A stretch of 64,000 bases of DNA. Source: Kitasatospora aureofaciens. GTDB lineage: Bacteria > Actinomycetota > Actinomycetes > Streptomycetales > Streptomycetaceae. Below, piece after piece: positions 1 to 8,482 of the stretch (positions within the stretch are counted from its first letter, which is position 1; every line of letters begins with the position of its first letter). The stretch is from assembly GCF_001188955.3 (NCBI RefSeq), contig NZ_JPRF03000021.1:372001-436000 (forward strand), written 5' to 3'. Made by a program: the position numbers and the translations under genes. The notes under the pieces are model-generated. The model was not told the origin of the DNA. It was given only the letters and a program-made list of their open reading frames with translations, and ran no database searches.

Positions 1-405
1 CAGAGCTGCGCACCGTCCAGACACGGCTTCTGGTGCTGCTGGAGCGGTACGCCGACGGTCCGCTGGGTATGGACTACCGGTTCAGCCCGGAGGAGACCAC
101 CCGGCGGGCGATCGGCCTGCTCGCGGCCCTCCTGAAGGTGCCCCCCAGAGCCGTATGCCACCACGCCGGCGGCTCTCGCCGGCCCGTCGGCCGCAAGCTG
201 CGCCAGGCGGTGAACCACCGCACGGAGGAGGAACTCTGCCCCGTGCGACGTCACGCAATTCCCCAGGTGCCCGCTCGATGTCCACGCCGCCTCGTGAGAC
301 GACCGTCGCTGCGGCAGCGCCGCACCCGCGCTCCTTGGGGCTCCGGGGCCTGGGTGCTCGCGGGGGCTTCGTCGCGGGCGGCAGGACCTCGCCTGCCACC
401 ACAAG
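1..405. other. Left-edge segment, possible 3' end of an unidentified gene
   Basis: A plus-strand frame is open from base 3 and looks coding for about 50 residues (roughly bases 3 to 150: several leucines and acidic residues, including the run GMDYRFSPEETTRRAIGLL), then drifts into arginine/proline-rich sequence typical of non-coding high-GC DNA without meeting a stop before base 800. It could be the degraded 3' end of a gene lying to the left. I do not recognise a family. The rest of the segment up to the operator at 406 shows no convincing gene. Confidence 0.25.
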
Positions 406-420
406 CGGATAAGCCATCCG
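406..420. promoter_or_regulatory. Palindromic operator copy 1 (CGGAT-N5-ATCCG)
   Basis: CGGAT AAGCC ATCCG, a perfect 5-bp inverted repeat around a 5-bp centre, 60 bp upstream of the SDR start. Flanking bases extend the dyad to AAGCGGAT/ATCCGATT with one mismatch. Two further copies lie at 444-458 and 1412-1426, so this is probably the binding site of the TetR regulator encoded at 1441-2022. Confidence 0.75.
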
Positions 421-443
421 ATTGTGCTATCGTCGCCATTAAG

Positions 444-458
444 CGGATGACCTATCCG
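444..458. promoter_or_regulatory. Palindromic operator copy 2 (CGGAT-N5-ATCCG)
   Basis: CGGAT GACCT ATCCG, centred 38 bp from copy 1 and ending 22 bp before the SDR start codon. Both copies are preceded by AAG. It lies where a repressor would block transcription initiation or early elongation of the SDR gene. Confidence 0.75.
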
Positions 459-480
459 AATCACCGGACTGGAGGAACGC

Positions 481-1431
481 ATGAGGAAGACAGCCGTGGT
501 CACGGCCGGGACCGCCGGCATCGGCTTGGAGACGGCTCTGGGACTGGCCGCCGCCGGATTCGCGGTCACCGTGGTCGGGCGCAGCGCCGACCGAGGCGCC
601 CGGGCGGTCGACCGGATCAACGCGGTGAATCCGGCGCGCCCTGGCCGGTTCCTGCCCGCCGACCTCGGCTCGCTCGACGGCGTGCGCGCGCTCGCCGGCC
701 GGATAGCCGACGACCACGCCACCTCCGGCGATCCGCTGACCGTGCTGGTGAACAACGTCGGGGCGATGTTCGCGGATCGACAGGAGCTGGACGGCGTTGA
801 GGCGTCGTTCGTCGTCAACCACCTTTCGCCGTACCTGCTGACGGAACTGCTGCTGCCCACGCTCACGGCCGGTGCGCCGAGCAGGATCGTGAACGTGACC
901 TCGGGGGCGGTCGGTGTCGCCAAGCGGGTGTTCGACTCCGTCGAGCCGCCCGGCGGCTACTACGGCTTCCACTGGTACGGCCGCGCCAAGCTCGCGAACC
1001 TCGCCTACACGCTCGACCTGGCGTCGCGGCTTGACGGTACGGGCGTCTCGGTCTTCGCCGCCGACCCCGGAGGCGCCGCGACCGACATGACCAACGGCAC
1101 CCTGACCGACCCGAAGATCGTCTCACCGGCCCTGCGGCTGCTGTGGCCGCTCGTGCGCCGCAAGTTCGAACGCTCCACCGCGGGCCCGGCATCCGAGGCC
1201 GCAAAGCCCTCCATCATCGCCGCCACCGACGAGTCCCTGGCGGGCCGGACCGGCATCGTCATCGGCGCCACGGCGCGCCCGGCGGCGCCATTGCGCACGG
1301 CCACCGACCCCCGCGTCACCGATGCCGTGCGCCGACTCAGCCGGCAGTACGCGCCCCTCGTGGCCCCGTCGCCCGTACCGGGCCCGGCCGCGCACGGGCG
1401 ACGGGGCCATCCGGATGAGCCATCCGATTAG
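481..1431 (+). CDS. Short-chain dehydrogenase/reductase (retinol-dehydrogenase-like)
   Basis: A 316-residue cytoplasmic NAD(P)-dependent oxidoreductase of the classical/extended SDR type. Visible motifs are the N-terminal Rossmann glycine motif TAGTAGIG (about residues 8-15), NNVG (the NNAG equivalent), NVTS with the catalytic serine, and the YxxxK active-site pair in WYGRAK near residue 165. ATG start with GGAGG seven bases upstream. The substrate cannot be inferred. Two CGGAT-N5-ATCCG palindromes precede the gene, and its last codons overlap a third copy upstream of the TetR gene, so it is probably repressed by that regulator and released by a ligand that may be its own substrate. The C-terminal 30 residues (proline/alanine-rich) exceed the usual family length. 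Confidence 0.92.
   Translation: MRKTAVVTAGTAGIGLETALGLAAAGFAVTVVGRSADRGARAVDRINAVNPARPGRFLPADLGSLDGVRALAGRIADDHATSGDPLTVLVNNVGAMFADRQELDGVEASFVVNHLSPYLLTELLLPTLTAGAPSRIVNVTSGAVGVAKRVFDSVEPPGGYYGFHWYGRAKLANLAYTLDLASRLDGTGVSVFAADPGGAATDMTNGTLTDPKIVSPALRLLWPLVRRKFERSTAGPASEAAKPSIIAATDESLAGRTGIVIGATARPAAPLRTATDPRVTDAVRRLSRQYAPLVAPSPVPGPAAHGRRGHPDEPSD
1412..1426. promoter_or_regulatory. Palindromic operator copy 3 (CGGAT-N5-ATCCG)
   Basis: CGGAT GAGCC ATCCG, inside the last codons of the SDR gene and 14 bp before the TetR ATG. This position suits autoregulation of the TetR gene and couples both genes to one signal. Confidence 0.75.
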
Positions 1432-1440
1432 CATGTCCCC

Positions 1441-2022
1441 ATGACGACGACACCCCTGCGCAAGGACGCGGCCCGCAACTGGGAGCGGATCGTGGCCGTT
1501 GCCCGCGAGCTGGTCGACCAGGGCACGCCGTTGCAGCTCAACGACGTCGCCCGCCGCGCCGGACTCGGAGTCGGAACCGTCTACCGCCACTTCGCCACGC
1601 CCGAGGCGCTCCTGGAGGCGGTCGCCACCCCCTGCCTGGAGGCCCTGGCCGCCCACGGCAGGCAGGCGCTGGCCGACACCGACGCCTGGCGGGCGCTGGA
1701 GAGCTTCCTGACCCGCACCGTCGAGGCGCAGGTCACCGACGCCTCCGTGGCGCCGGTCGCCGCCGCTTCCGTCGACGCCCTGCCGCGCACCACGGAACTC
1801 AAGGAGTCCCTGTGGTGCACAGGCACCGCACTCCTCGACCGGGCCCGCGCCGCCGGGGCGGTCCGCCCCGACCTGGCCGCAGCCGATCTGGTCCCGCTCA
1901 TGTGCGGCATCGCCTACGCCGTAGACGTACACGGCAGCGCCCCCGCAGACCGGATCGACACCGCGCACCGCTACCTGGCCGCATTGCTCGGCGGCCTGCG
2001 AGCCACACCGACAACGGTGTGA
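1441..2022 (+). CDS. TetR/AcrR family transcriptional regulator
   Basis: A 193-residue TetR-type repressor. The N-terminal helix-turn-helix reads LNDVARRAGLGVGTVYRHF around residues 25-43, ending in the family's typical YRHF; the remaining 150 residues form the variable ligand-binding domain. The gene starts nine bases after the SDR stop, so the two are probably cotranscribed, with extra control from the operator at 1412-1426. The likely target is the SDR promoter (operators at 406 and 444). A hairpin directly follows the stop codon. The ligand is unknown. Confidence 0.93.
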   Translation: MTTTPLRKDAARNWERIVAVARELVDQGTPLQLNDVARRAGLGVGTVYRHFATPEALLEAVATPCLEALAAHGRQALADTDAWRALESFLTRTVEAQVTDASVAPVAAASVDALPRTTELKESLWCTGTALLDRARAAGAVRPDLAAADLVPLMCGIAYAVDVHGSAPADRIDTAHRYLAALLGGLRATPTTV

Positions 2023-2051
2023 GATCCCCCTCTGCCGCGGCCCGGGGGATC
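2023..2051 (+). terminator. Hairpin after the TetR gene
   Basis: Inverted repeat GATCCCCC ... GGGGGATC (8-bp arms, 13-nt loop) starting on the base after the TetR stop codon. No U-tract follows, as is common in actinomycetes. Probably terminates the SDR-TetR transcript. Confidence 0.6.
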
Positions 2052-2204
2052 CTTGCGCCCAGCGGTGACACCGGGCGCTCCCGCGCACGTCCACGACCGG
2101 CTTCCCCCTTGGGGAATCGTGACCACAGGGGTGGAAAATTCCGGGCTCTGTCGCTGATCGTGTGACGGCTCCACCTGGCCTGAGTGCCTCGGGCCTGGTA
2201 CCTC

Positions 2205-2337
2205 TGCCCCACGGGTGCATGAGGTGGACCGGGTCGCCGGTGTGGCGGGCCTCGTCGAGGATGCGGTCGCGGCGCAGGTGCCGGCCCGAGACGCCGGCGG
2301 CGGTGCAGAGGTCGACTGTCCGTCCCGTCAGCCACGA
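2205..2337 (-). pseudogene. Fragment of an integrase-like or DNA-binding protein
   Basis: On the minus strand about 40 residues read as coding (TVDLCTAAGVSGRHLRRDR then ILDEARHTGDPVHLM) and then the similarity stops. From memory the phrase resembles a stretch in actinomycete integrase-like hypothetical proteins that often end in a MRLFG... motif, but I could not check this. There is no start codon context or complete domain, so this is a remnant at best. The rest of 2052-2580 shows no gene. Confidence 0.35.
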
Positions 2338-2580
2338 CGGGTCAACGACCCGCCCGCCCCGACGGGAACTCCGTGTCCCCCGACCGGAGTCCCGGGCGGA
2401 CCGCCCCGGCAGGCCCGGCGGGCGGCCCGGCGTGAGGTCCCATGACGTGGCCGAGCCGCCCGACTTCGAGGCGATCGCCGACGCGCTCCACGTCCTGCCC
2501 CCCGCCCGAGTTCACCGGGGCCCGGGACGAACGCGCCGCCACGCCGAAGAGGACCGACGCTCCGCCACGGGCTCGGCGCG

Positions 2581-3849
2581 CTACGGCCTCGTGGGCCCGG
2601 TCCAGCCGGTGGGGACGTGGCCGAGGCGGACACGCTGGGGGTGGCGGCCGACGGCGACCGAGGCGGTCTTGCGGCCGGTCGCGAAGTCGATGGCGGTGAC
2701 CTGGTCCGCGCCGCTCTCCGAGATCAGACAGGACTTGCCGTCCCCGCTCACCGTCGCCCAGTACGGTTTGGACGCGGGCACCAGCGGCCCCTCCTGGAGG
2801 GTGGCGCGGTCGACCACCGTCGCGTAGTCGTCCACGGTGCCCGCGACGCAGATCCGGTCGCCCGACGGGCTCATCGACAGGCCGTGGTGGCGGGAGTCGT
2901 TGGGCCAGGTGGTGCGGTCGGTACTGGCGGCCGGGTCGACCGGGAGGGTCTTCACCCGGGTGATCCGGTCGGCGGCCACGTCGTACTCCAGGAATCCGTT
3001 GAAGAAGGACACCTGGAAGTAGAGCCGGGTGCCGTCCGGGGAGAAGACGGCGGGCCGGACGGCGTTGGAGAGGCCGCCGAGGCCGGCGTCGTCGAGGCGC
3101 TTGCGCATGTCGATCTCGCGGATCGGGGTGAGGGTGGCCGCGTCGACGACGGTGATGTGCCGGTCGCCCTTCGTCCAGTCCAACCAGGGCGCGTCCAGGG
3201 CGGTTTCGACGTTGCCGATGGACATGTTCCACAGCTGCCGGCCGCCGTCGGTGAAGATGTTCTCGTGCGGCTTGTCCCCGGTGTGGAACGAGCCGAGTTC
3301 GGCGCCGGTGCGGACGTCCAGGACGTGCACGGTGTTGGCGGTGGAGGCGGAGACCGCCACCCGGGTGCCGTCGGGCGAGAGCGCCATGTGGTCGGCGCGG
3401 TAACCCGCCACAGGGAAGCGCCAGTTGACCCGCCCGGTGGCGAGGTCGAGGGAGACCACGTCGGCGAAGCTGGGCCGGGAGACGACCACGGCGGTGCCGT
3501 CCGGCGTGCTGTACATGTCGTCGACGAACTGGTCGTGGCCCTCACCGGGGCCGAGCCTGATGCCGAGGAAGTAGCCGAGCTTGACGGGGTTGAGGTAGAT
3601 CTCGGCGAGCCGCTGGTCCTTGTCGGGGATGACGTCGATCCGTCCGACCTTGCTGAGGGCGCCGGAGGATTCGATCACGTCGGCGGTGCCGTCCCAGTTG
3701 TTGCCGACGAACATCACCTCCCGTAGCGCCGGGGTGGCTCCGGGGGCGGCGCTGCTGGTGGCGGCGGCCGGGGCGAGCAGGCCGAGCGCGACCGCGAGGG
3801 TGCAGAGGGATCGGACGCCGAGTCGGCGCCGGGGACCTGTCCTGGACAT
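2581..3849 (-). CDS. Secreted YVTN/YncE-like beta-propeller protein
   Basis: A 422-residue exported protein. A Sec-type signal peptide (basic MSRTGPRRRLGVRS, hydrophobic LCTLAVALGLLAPAAA, then an Ala-x-Ala region) is followed by repeated blades carrying phrases such as MALSPDGTRVAVS, VFSPDGTRLYFQ and MSPSGDRICVAG, typical of seven-bladed propellers of the YncE/LpqB-like type. A longer reading frame exists upstream, but AAGGAG six bases before this ATG fixes the start. The function is unknown; such proteins often bind a ligand or partner outside the cell. The gene stands alone with no obvious operon partner. Confidence 0.85.
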   Translation of the reverse strand: MSRTGPRRRLGVRSLCTLAVALGLLAPAAATSSAAPGATPALREVMFVGNNWDGTADVIESSGALSKVGRIDVIPDKDQRLAEIYLNPVKLGYFLGIRLGPGEGHDQFVDDMYSTPDGTAVVVSRPSFADVVSLDLATGRVNWRFPVAGYRADHMALSPDGTRVAVSASTANTVHVLDVRTGAELGSFHTGDKPHENIFTDGGRQLWNMSIGNVETALDAPWLDWTKGDRHITVVDAATLTPIREIDMRKRLDDAGLGGLSNAVRPAVFSPDGTRLYFQVSFFNGFLEYDVAADRITRVKTLPVDPAASTDRTTWPNDSRHHGLSMSPSGDRICVAGTVDDYATVVDRATLQEGPLVPASKPYWATVSGDGKSCLISESGADQVTAIDFATGRKTASVAVGRHPQRVRLGHVPTGWTGPTRP

Positions 3850-4076
3850 CGTCGCTCCTTCGTGGGGGTGGCACGACGGGTTGTGAGACGGTCTGTCAGC
3901 TTGCGCCATTCGACGGTAGGGAGGGGTCCGGTCCGCTGGCAAGACGTCGGCGGCCGACGCGTTCGCGGTGGGGCCGTCCGCCCGTCGCCGCCGGCCGGTC
4001 CGCCGGTCTCCCGCCCACCGCACGGAAACCGTGAAACCCCCTGGTCCGGACCTGGGCTCGGGCGTAGTGTGCGCCT

Positions 4077-4649
4077 GTGAACGAACTGATCTTCCGGGGG
4101 AAAGACCTGTTCCGTCCTTCGTGGTCGAACTTCCTCCCGCTCCTCCTCGTGCTCACGGCCCAGCTCGTCTTCGGCGGGATGAACCTCGGCGCCTGGCCCA
4201 CGTTCTGGATGGTCCTCGTGACCGTCGCGCTCTGCGTGCCGGCCGCCGTCCTGAGTTGGCGCTCCTGGAGCCGGGTCGGCGCCGACGGTGTCAGCGTCTG
4301 CTGGGGTTTCGGGCGCGGCCGGACGTACCCGTGGCAGGAGATCCGATGGGTCGACGTGCGGGAGACCAGGAGCAACGGCTCGATGGCGTACGCGGCGCGG
4401 GTCTTCCTGACCGACGGGCGGCGCCGCTCGCTGCCGGGCCTCCAGTCCAGCCGGCTGTACCCGTCCGCGGACTTCGACACGGACTTCCAGCGACTGGTGA
4501 ACTGGTGGGAGTACAGCACGCACCCGACGCAGCGGGTGAAGCCGGCGAAGCAGCTCCGGGACCGGGTGACGCCCACCGTGGCGGGCGTCCTGCTCGGATT
4601 CCTGACCTCCGCGGTGATCCTCGTCGTCGTCATCCTGCAGCAGCCGTAG
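4077..4649 (+). CDS. Membrane protein with PH-like domain
   Basis: A 190-residue protein starting with GTG. Two adjacent hydrophobic segments (about residues 18-36 and 42-58) are followed by a soluble domain with WQEIRWVDVRET and VFLTDGRRRSLPG, resembling the bacterial PH-like domain found after paired membrane helices in many actinomycete proteins, and then a C-terminal hydrophobic anchor (about residues 165-187). Role unknown. A strong hairpin follows at 4684. The family call is by shape and sequence feel, not by search. Confidence 0.75.
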   Translation: MNELIFRGKDLFRPSWSNFLPLLLVLTAQLVFGGMNLGAWPTFWMVLVTVALCVPAAVLSWRSWSRVGADGVSVCWGFGRGRTYPWQEIRWVDVRETRSNGSMAYAARVFLTDGRRRSLPGLQSSRLYPSADFDTDFQRLVNWWEYSTHPTQRVKPAKQLRDRVTPTVAGVLLGFLTSAVILVVVILQQP

Positions 4650-4683
4650 CGGGCTTGACCGCTCGCTGAGTCGCAGAATCGAT

Positions 4684-4721
4684 TCGGCCCCGGCCCCCCC
4701 CACGAGGGGAGCCGGGGCCGA
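4684..4721. terminator. Bidirectional hairpin terminator
   Basis: Perfect inverted repeat TCGGCCCCGGC ... GCCGGGGCCGA (11-bp arms, 16-nt loop) between two convergent genes. It can terminate both. Confidence 0.8.
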
Positions 4722-4757
4722 GGTGCGTCCGGGCCGCCTGCCGCCGGTACCGTCGGG

Positions 4758-4979
4758 TCACTGCCCCGGGTAGCCCGGCTTGCCGCCGTAGGGCGCCCCC
4801 TCCGGCAGGTCGCCGGCGAGCGCATCGCCGTGGTTGTAGCAGGCTGCTTCGGTGGTCACGGTGGTCGATCCGGCAGTCGCTGTGGCCAGCGGAGTCGGCT
4901 TCTCGGCGTGAGCGGGCGCTGCCAGAGCTGCAACGACTGCCGCGGTACCAATGACGGCGGCGGTGAAACGGATGTTCAT
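4758..4979 (-). CDS. Small secreted protein of unknown function
   Basis: A 73-residue protein with a clear signal peptide (MNIRFTAAVIGTAAVVAALA, predicted cleavage after APAHA), leaving a mature peptide of about 50 residues rich in Thr, Gly and Pro with a single cysteine. An alternative in-frame ATG at 5003 adds eight residues and has a G-rich stretch nine bases upstream, so the start is uncertain. A longer minus-strand frame continuing to 5930 is a shadow. Function unknown. Confidence 0.65.
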   Translation of the reverse strand: MNIRFTAAVIGTAAVVAALAAPAHAEKPTPLATATAGSTTVTTEAACYNHGDALAGDLPEGAPYGGKPGYPGQ

Positions 4980-5405
4980 ACCGTGATCAACGTCTGTCGG
5001 CATGGGCAGGTACCCCCCGGCCGGGGACGAGGGGATCTCGCCGACGGCCGGCGGGGTGCGCGGTTGGCGATTTCGGGGAACCGCACGTGTTCGCGGAGTT
5101 GTTCGTGCTCGCCGCCGACGACCTGACACCGTACGGTGACCACCGACGCTTGCGCCGGGCCGGTCCGCGTGCGGATGTGCGCGGTCCTGATCCATGACGC
5201 CTTTGCCTGATCCGCTGCGAACGGCCGGATTCGTCATCCCCGCCCCGTATTCCCTGCCCCGCCTTCCCGATGGGCATGACATACCCCACAGCAAAAATGT
5301 ACAACTTTCAACATGTTTCCGGTAGCGTCGTTCTTGCCCCACCACAGCGGGGTGCCGCCCGGGGCCATCACCCCACGGCTCCGGGCCGATCACGGAGGAA
5401 AGATC

Positions 5406-5792
5406 ATGAACAAGTCCGTCGGACGCCGGGCCGCCACCGCGGCCGCCGCGCTCGCCGCGACGCTCGGTGGGCTGCTGCTCGCAGGCGGCACCGCCTCGGC
5501 CGCACCGCTTCAGGCCGTCCACCACGACACCACCGTCTCCGTCTCCTCGGCGGCCTTCCAGGTCCGCGATGACGAGGGCGACCATTCCGACCGCTTCGAC
5601 CGCTACGGCGGCGGGCACGCGAGCCGCTGGGACGGCCACCGCTCCTGGGAGCGTCAGGGCAGCTACTGGTACAGCAATGACCACGGCCACCGGTACCGCT
5701 ACGACGATCACCGGTTCTACCGGTGGGACAACGGCTGGCAGATCATCCAGGTCATCAACGTGTACGGGTTCAACCCGCACGTCTTCCGCTGA
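5406..5792 (+). CDS. Small secreted protein rich in His, Tyr and Asp
   Basis: A 128-residue exported protein of unknown function. ATG preceded by GGAGGAAAGATC. Signal peptide of about 35 residues (MNKSVGRRAATAAAALAATL... ending near SAAP), then a highly polar mature region full of aromatic, His, Arg and Asp residues (SWERQGSYWYSND, HRYRYDDHRFYRWDNG). An AT-rich stretch at 5285-5320 probably contains the promoter. A very strong hairpin follows at 5864. The composition could suit metal or carbohydrate binding, but that is only a guess. Confidence 0.75.
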   Translation: MNKSVGRRAATAAAALAATLGGLLLAGGTASAAPLQAVHHDTTVSVSSAAFQVRDDEGDHSDRFDRYGGGHASRWDGHRSWERQGSYWYSNDHGHRYRYDDHRFYRWDNGWQIIQVINVYGFNPHVFR

Positions 5793-5863
5793 CCTGCGAC
5801 GACTCGGGGGAGAGTGCGCCCAGTTCGGTGTCGGCACACCGCGCGGCTCCCGGCCGCCCTCTC

Positions 5864-5909
5864 GCGCCGCCGCCCGGCCGGACACCGGCGTCCGGCCGGG
5901 CGGCGGCGC
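5864..5909 (+). terminator. Strong hairpin terminator
   Basis: Perfect 20-bp inverted repeat (GCGCCGCCGCCCGGCCGGAC and its complement) with a 6-nt loop, 72 bases after the stop of the 5406-5792 gene and before the SsgA-like gene. Confidence 0.8.
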
Positions 5910-5971
5910 CCACGGCCGGGGCGCTCGCATCCGCCATTCAGGGGGACGCCACCCACACAGGGAGTCATGCC

Positions 5972-6397
5972 GTGAACGGCTGTGCAGATCAAATGCTCGA
6001 CATGGAACTCCTGCTCCCCTCGGGAGAACCGGTCACACTGCCGACCCTCCTGTCCTACCGCTCCCACGACCCGCTCGCCGTACGCATCGTCTTCCATACC
6101 GACGGGGACGGCCAGGTCCTCTGGGCCTTCGCCCGCGACCTGTTGGCGCAGGGCCTGCGCAGGCCCAGCGGGCAAGGGGACGTACAGGTCTGGCCGGGAG
6201 CAGTCGGAGCGGTCGGCCATGAGGAGGTACTGAACCTCGCCCTCTCCTCGCGGGAGGGGACCGCCTGGCTCCGGGCTCCGCTCCACGGGGTGGCCGAGTG
6301 GCTGGAGCGCACCTACCGGCTGGTACCCGCCGGCCGGGAAACCGACGGCCACGACCTGGACGCCGAGCTGTCGCGGCTGCTGCCGGGTACTGCCTGA
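5972..6397 (+). CDS. SsgA-like sporulation/cell division protein
   Basis: A 141-residue protein of the SsgA-like (SALP) family found in morphologically complex actinomycetes, where members help position septation and peptidoglycan remodelling during sporulation. Family features seen are the MELLLPSGEPVTLPTLLSY opening, LAVRIVFHTDG, WAFARDLLAQGL, and the basic, glycine-spaced region GDVQVWP. The GTG start at 5972 is chosen because GGAG lies eight bases upstream; the frame is open further 5' but without coding character. It is followed after about 90 bases by the FUSC-like gene. Family membership is a strong inference; the specific member cannot be named. Confidence 0.88.
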   Translation: MNGCADQMLDMELLLPSGEPVTLPTLLSYRSHDPLAVRIVFHTDGDGQVLWAFARDLLAQGLRRPSGQGDVQVWPGAVGAVGHEEVLNLALSSREGTAWLRAPLHGVAEWLERTYRLVPAGRETDGHDLDAELSRLLPGTA

Positions 6398-6486
6398 GGC
6401 CCTGGCCGCTTCCCGCCAGCGGCCCGACGACCCCGGCGGGGACACCGCCGCAACAAGTGAGCAGTAGACGGAGCAGGAGGACAGAG

Positions 6487-7701
6487 ATGAGAGCCCCGGC
6501 CTTCGTGCCGCGTCCGGCCGCCATCGTCCGGTGGCGGGAGGCGCCAAGCCGCACCCTGCGGCTGCCGCGTGCGCCCTGGTTGTCGCTCCCGGAATGGTCG
6601 ACCACCGCCCTCACCCGCAGTGTCAAGGGACTCATGGCGGCCCTCCTCGCCTGGCAGACCGCGTCGTGGTGGCTCCCCGGGCACCAGCAGTACCTCGCCG
6701 TGGCCACCGCCCTGGCCATGGTCAACGCCCCGACCATCTACCGGTCGGTGACGCAGGCGCTGCGCAGCGTAGCCGCCCGGGCCGCGGGGCTGTCACTGGC
6801 CGTGGTCGTCGTGTGGCTGCTCGGCCCAGCCGCGGGAAGCATCGCCGCGATCCCGGCCATCGCACTGGTCGCCGGAGGCCGCCGGGGCTCCGACAGCCGC
6901 CTGCAGATCGCCTCGACGGCGACGCTCACCCTGGCAGCGGCGACGGCCTTCCCCGTGGGCCACGTCATCACCCTGACCCTGGCCGCCCTCACCGGCGCGG
7001 CCGCCGGCATCGCGGTCAACGCCCTCATCCTTCCGCCCGTGCACCTCGGCGCCTCCGACGCCTCGGTACGCGAACTCGCCGCGGCCATGGGAGAACTGCT
7101 CGGCGACATGGGCCGCGGACTGCGTGAACGGCAGCACGCCGACCGCGCCCACCTGTGGCTCGAGCGGGGCAGACGCCTCGACGCCCTGGCACTCCAGGCA
7201 GAGGAGGACCTGCGCCAGAGCCAGGAGAGCCTGCGCTGGAACACGCGGTGCATCGTCCACGGACAACAGGAGCCGACGGACCACAGCAAGGCGCTGCGCG
7301 CCCTGCACCGGGTCTCCTTCCAGGTCCGGGGCATCGCACGGACACTGGCCGACACCGTCGACGACCGGCCCACCGGCCACGACCTGAACCGACTCTTCCT
7401 CGACCGGTACGCGGCGACCCTGGAAACGGCGGAACGGGCGATGGAGTCGTTCGCCGCCCCCGGGCATGCCGCCGGCCCTGGTCTCGACAGCTTCTGCGGG
7501 CCGCTGCGCCGCGCGATCGACGACGCCACGACCTGGCACAGGACGATGACCGAAGAGATCAGGCACGGCACGCTGGCCGAACCGGGCGCCTGGCACGTCT
7601 ACGGATCGCTGATCACCGACATCGAACGCCTGCTCGCCGACCTGGAACGCGCGAACCGACCCGCCCCGACCACGCCCGGGCCCCGTCCCCGCCCCTCGTG
7701 A
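6487..7701 (+). CDS. FUSC-family membrane protein
   Basis: A 404-residue protein with an N-terminal block of hydrophobic segments (about residues 38-190: LMAALLAWQTASWWLPGHQQ, AGLSLAVVVVWLLGP, IAAIPAIALVAGG, VITLTLAALTGAAAGIAV) and a long helical cytoplasmic C-terminus. This matches the fusaric-acid-resistance/aromatic-acid-exporter-like (FUSC) architecture, in a half-size form with one membrane module. AGGAGG lies nine bases before the ATG. The substrate is unknown; related proteins efflux aromatic acids. Confidence 0.8.
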   Translation: MRAPAFVPRPAAIVRWREAPSRTLRLPRAPWLSLPEWSTTALTRSVKGLMAALLAWQTASWWLPGHQQYLAVATALAMVNAPTIYRSVTQALRSVAARAAGLSLAVVVVWLLGPAAGSIAAIPAIALVAGGRRGSDSRLQIASTATLTLAAATAFPVGHVITLTLAALTGAAAGIAVNALILPPVHLGASDASVRELAAAMGELLGDMGRGLRERQHADRAHLWLERGRRLDALALQAEEDLRQSQESLRWNTRCIVHGQQEPTDHSKALRALHRVSFQVRGIARTLADTVDDRPTGHDLNRLFLDRYAATLETAERAMESFAAPGHAAGPGLDSFCGPLRRAIDDATTWHRTMTEEIRHGTLAEPGAWHVYGSLITDIERLLADLERANRPAPTTPGPRPRPS

Positions 7702-7777
7702 AGCGCCCGGCTCGAATCCGTTCGAGCTCGCCCTGGCCCATCACGATTACTTCACTTCATCAACTTCGTTCCATCAC

Positions 7778-7831
7778 TTGACGCTCGAATTCGCGGCCAA
7801 TACGGTGGTTGGTGTTGGTTGAAGTTTCAAC
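7778..7831 (+). promoter_or_regulatory. Consensus-like promoter with a downstream dyad
   Basis: TTGACG (7778-7783), a 17-bp spacer and TACGGT (7801-7806) form a good vegetative sigma-factor promoter upstream of the 7916 gene. A perfect palindrome GTTGAA-GT-TTCAAC at 7818-7831 covers the expected early transcribed region and could be an operator. Confidence 0.65.
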
Positions 7832-7915
7832 ATCGCTCTTCGATCGACGGAGTGTCCCCCTCCTCCGGCCTGTGCCGAACGCAGCCAGGCATCCGATAGC
7901 CCCGAAGGAAGAAAC

Positions 7916-8482
7916 ATGAACCGCACGACCACGCGACGGGCCGCCACCGCGACGATCTCCCTCCTCCTCGCCAGCGCCGCCGCCCTCGGCGTCTCCGGCC
8001 AGGCCATGGCCGCCCCCGCCCCCGTCCCCGCGGCGGCCGCGCCCTCGCACCCGTCGTCGTCATCGGCCGCCACCGCCGACACCGGCCTCCGGATCGCCTC
8101 GCTGCCCGCCCAGCGGATCGCCGCCGACCACCGCCCGCACGAGTTCACCGTCCGCTACGCCGGCGACACCCGCCTCGCCCAGGCCCAGCAGATCCTCGTC
8201 CTCTCCCCCGAACACGGCCCCTACCTCCAGAGCGAAGACATCCGCCTGGAGTGGTTCGACGACGCAACCCGGCACTGGGAGCCCGCGGTCCTGGACTCGC
8301 AGACCGGCACCCTCTACACCCGGATCCCGCTCACCGGCCGCATCCTCACCCAAGGCAGTGACACGGCCATCCGCTACCGGATCACCCTCCAGCACGACCT
8401 GCCCACCGCACCGCGGCACCTGACCGTACAGCCCCGCACCATCCTCTACACCGCACCGCAGACCACCGGGAACCAGGCGTAA
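7916..8482 (+). CDS. Secreted protein of unknown function
   Basis: A 188-residue exported protein. ATG is preceded by GAAGGAAGAAAC. Signal peptide of about 35 residues (TTTRRAATATISLLLASAAA, cleavage near GQAMAAP), an Ala/Pro/Ser-rich linker, then a domain of about 130 residues with VRYAGDTRLAQAQQILVLSP, IRLEWFDDATRHWEPA and AIRYRITLQHDL, which looks like an all-beta extracellular fold. It has its own promoter at 7778. No family recognised. Confidence 0.75.
   Translation: MNRTTTRRAATATISLLLASAAALGVSGQAMAAPAPVPAAAAPSHPSSSSAATADTGLRIASLPAQRIAADHRPHEFTVRYAGDTRLAQAQQILVLSPEHGPYLQSEDIRLEWFDDATRHWEPAVLDSQTGTLYTRIPLTGRILTQGSDTAIRYRITLQHDLPTAPRHLTVQPRTILYTAPQTTGNQA

Noticed and set aside
4980..5930. 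Long N-terminal extension of the small secreted protein at 4758-4979
   Set aside because: The minus-strand frame overlaps the plus-strand secreted protein gene and a strong terminator, and the clear signal peptide starts at 4979 or 5003.
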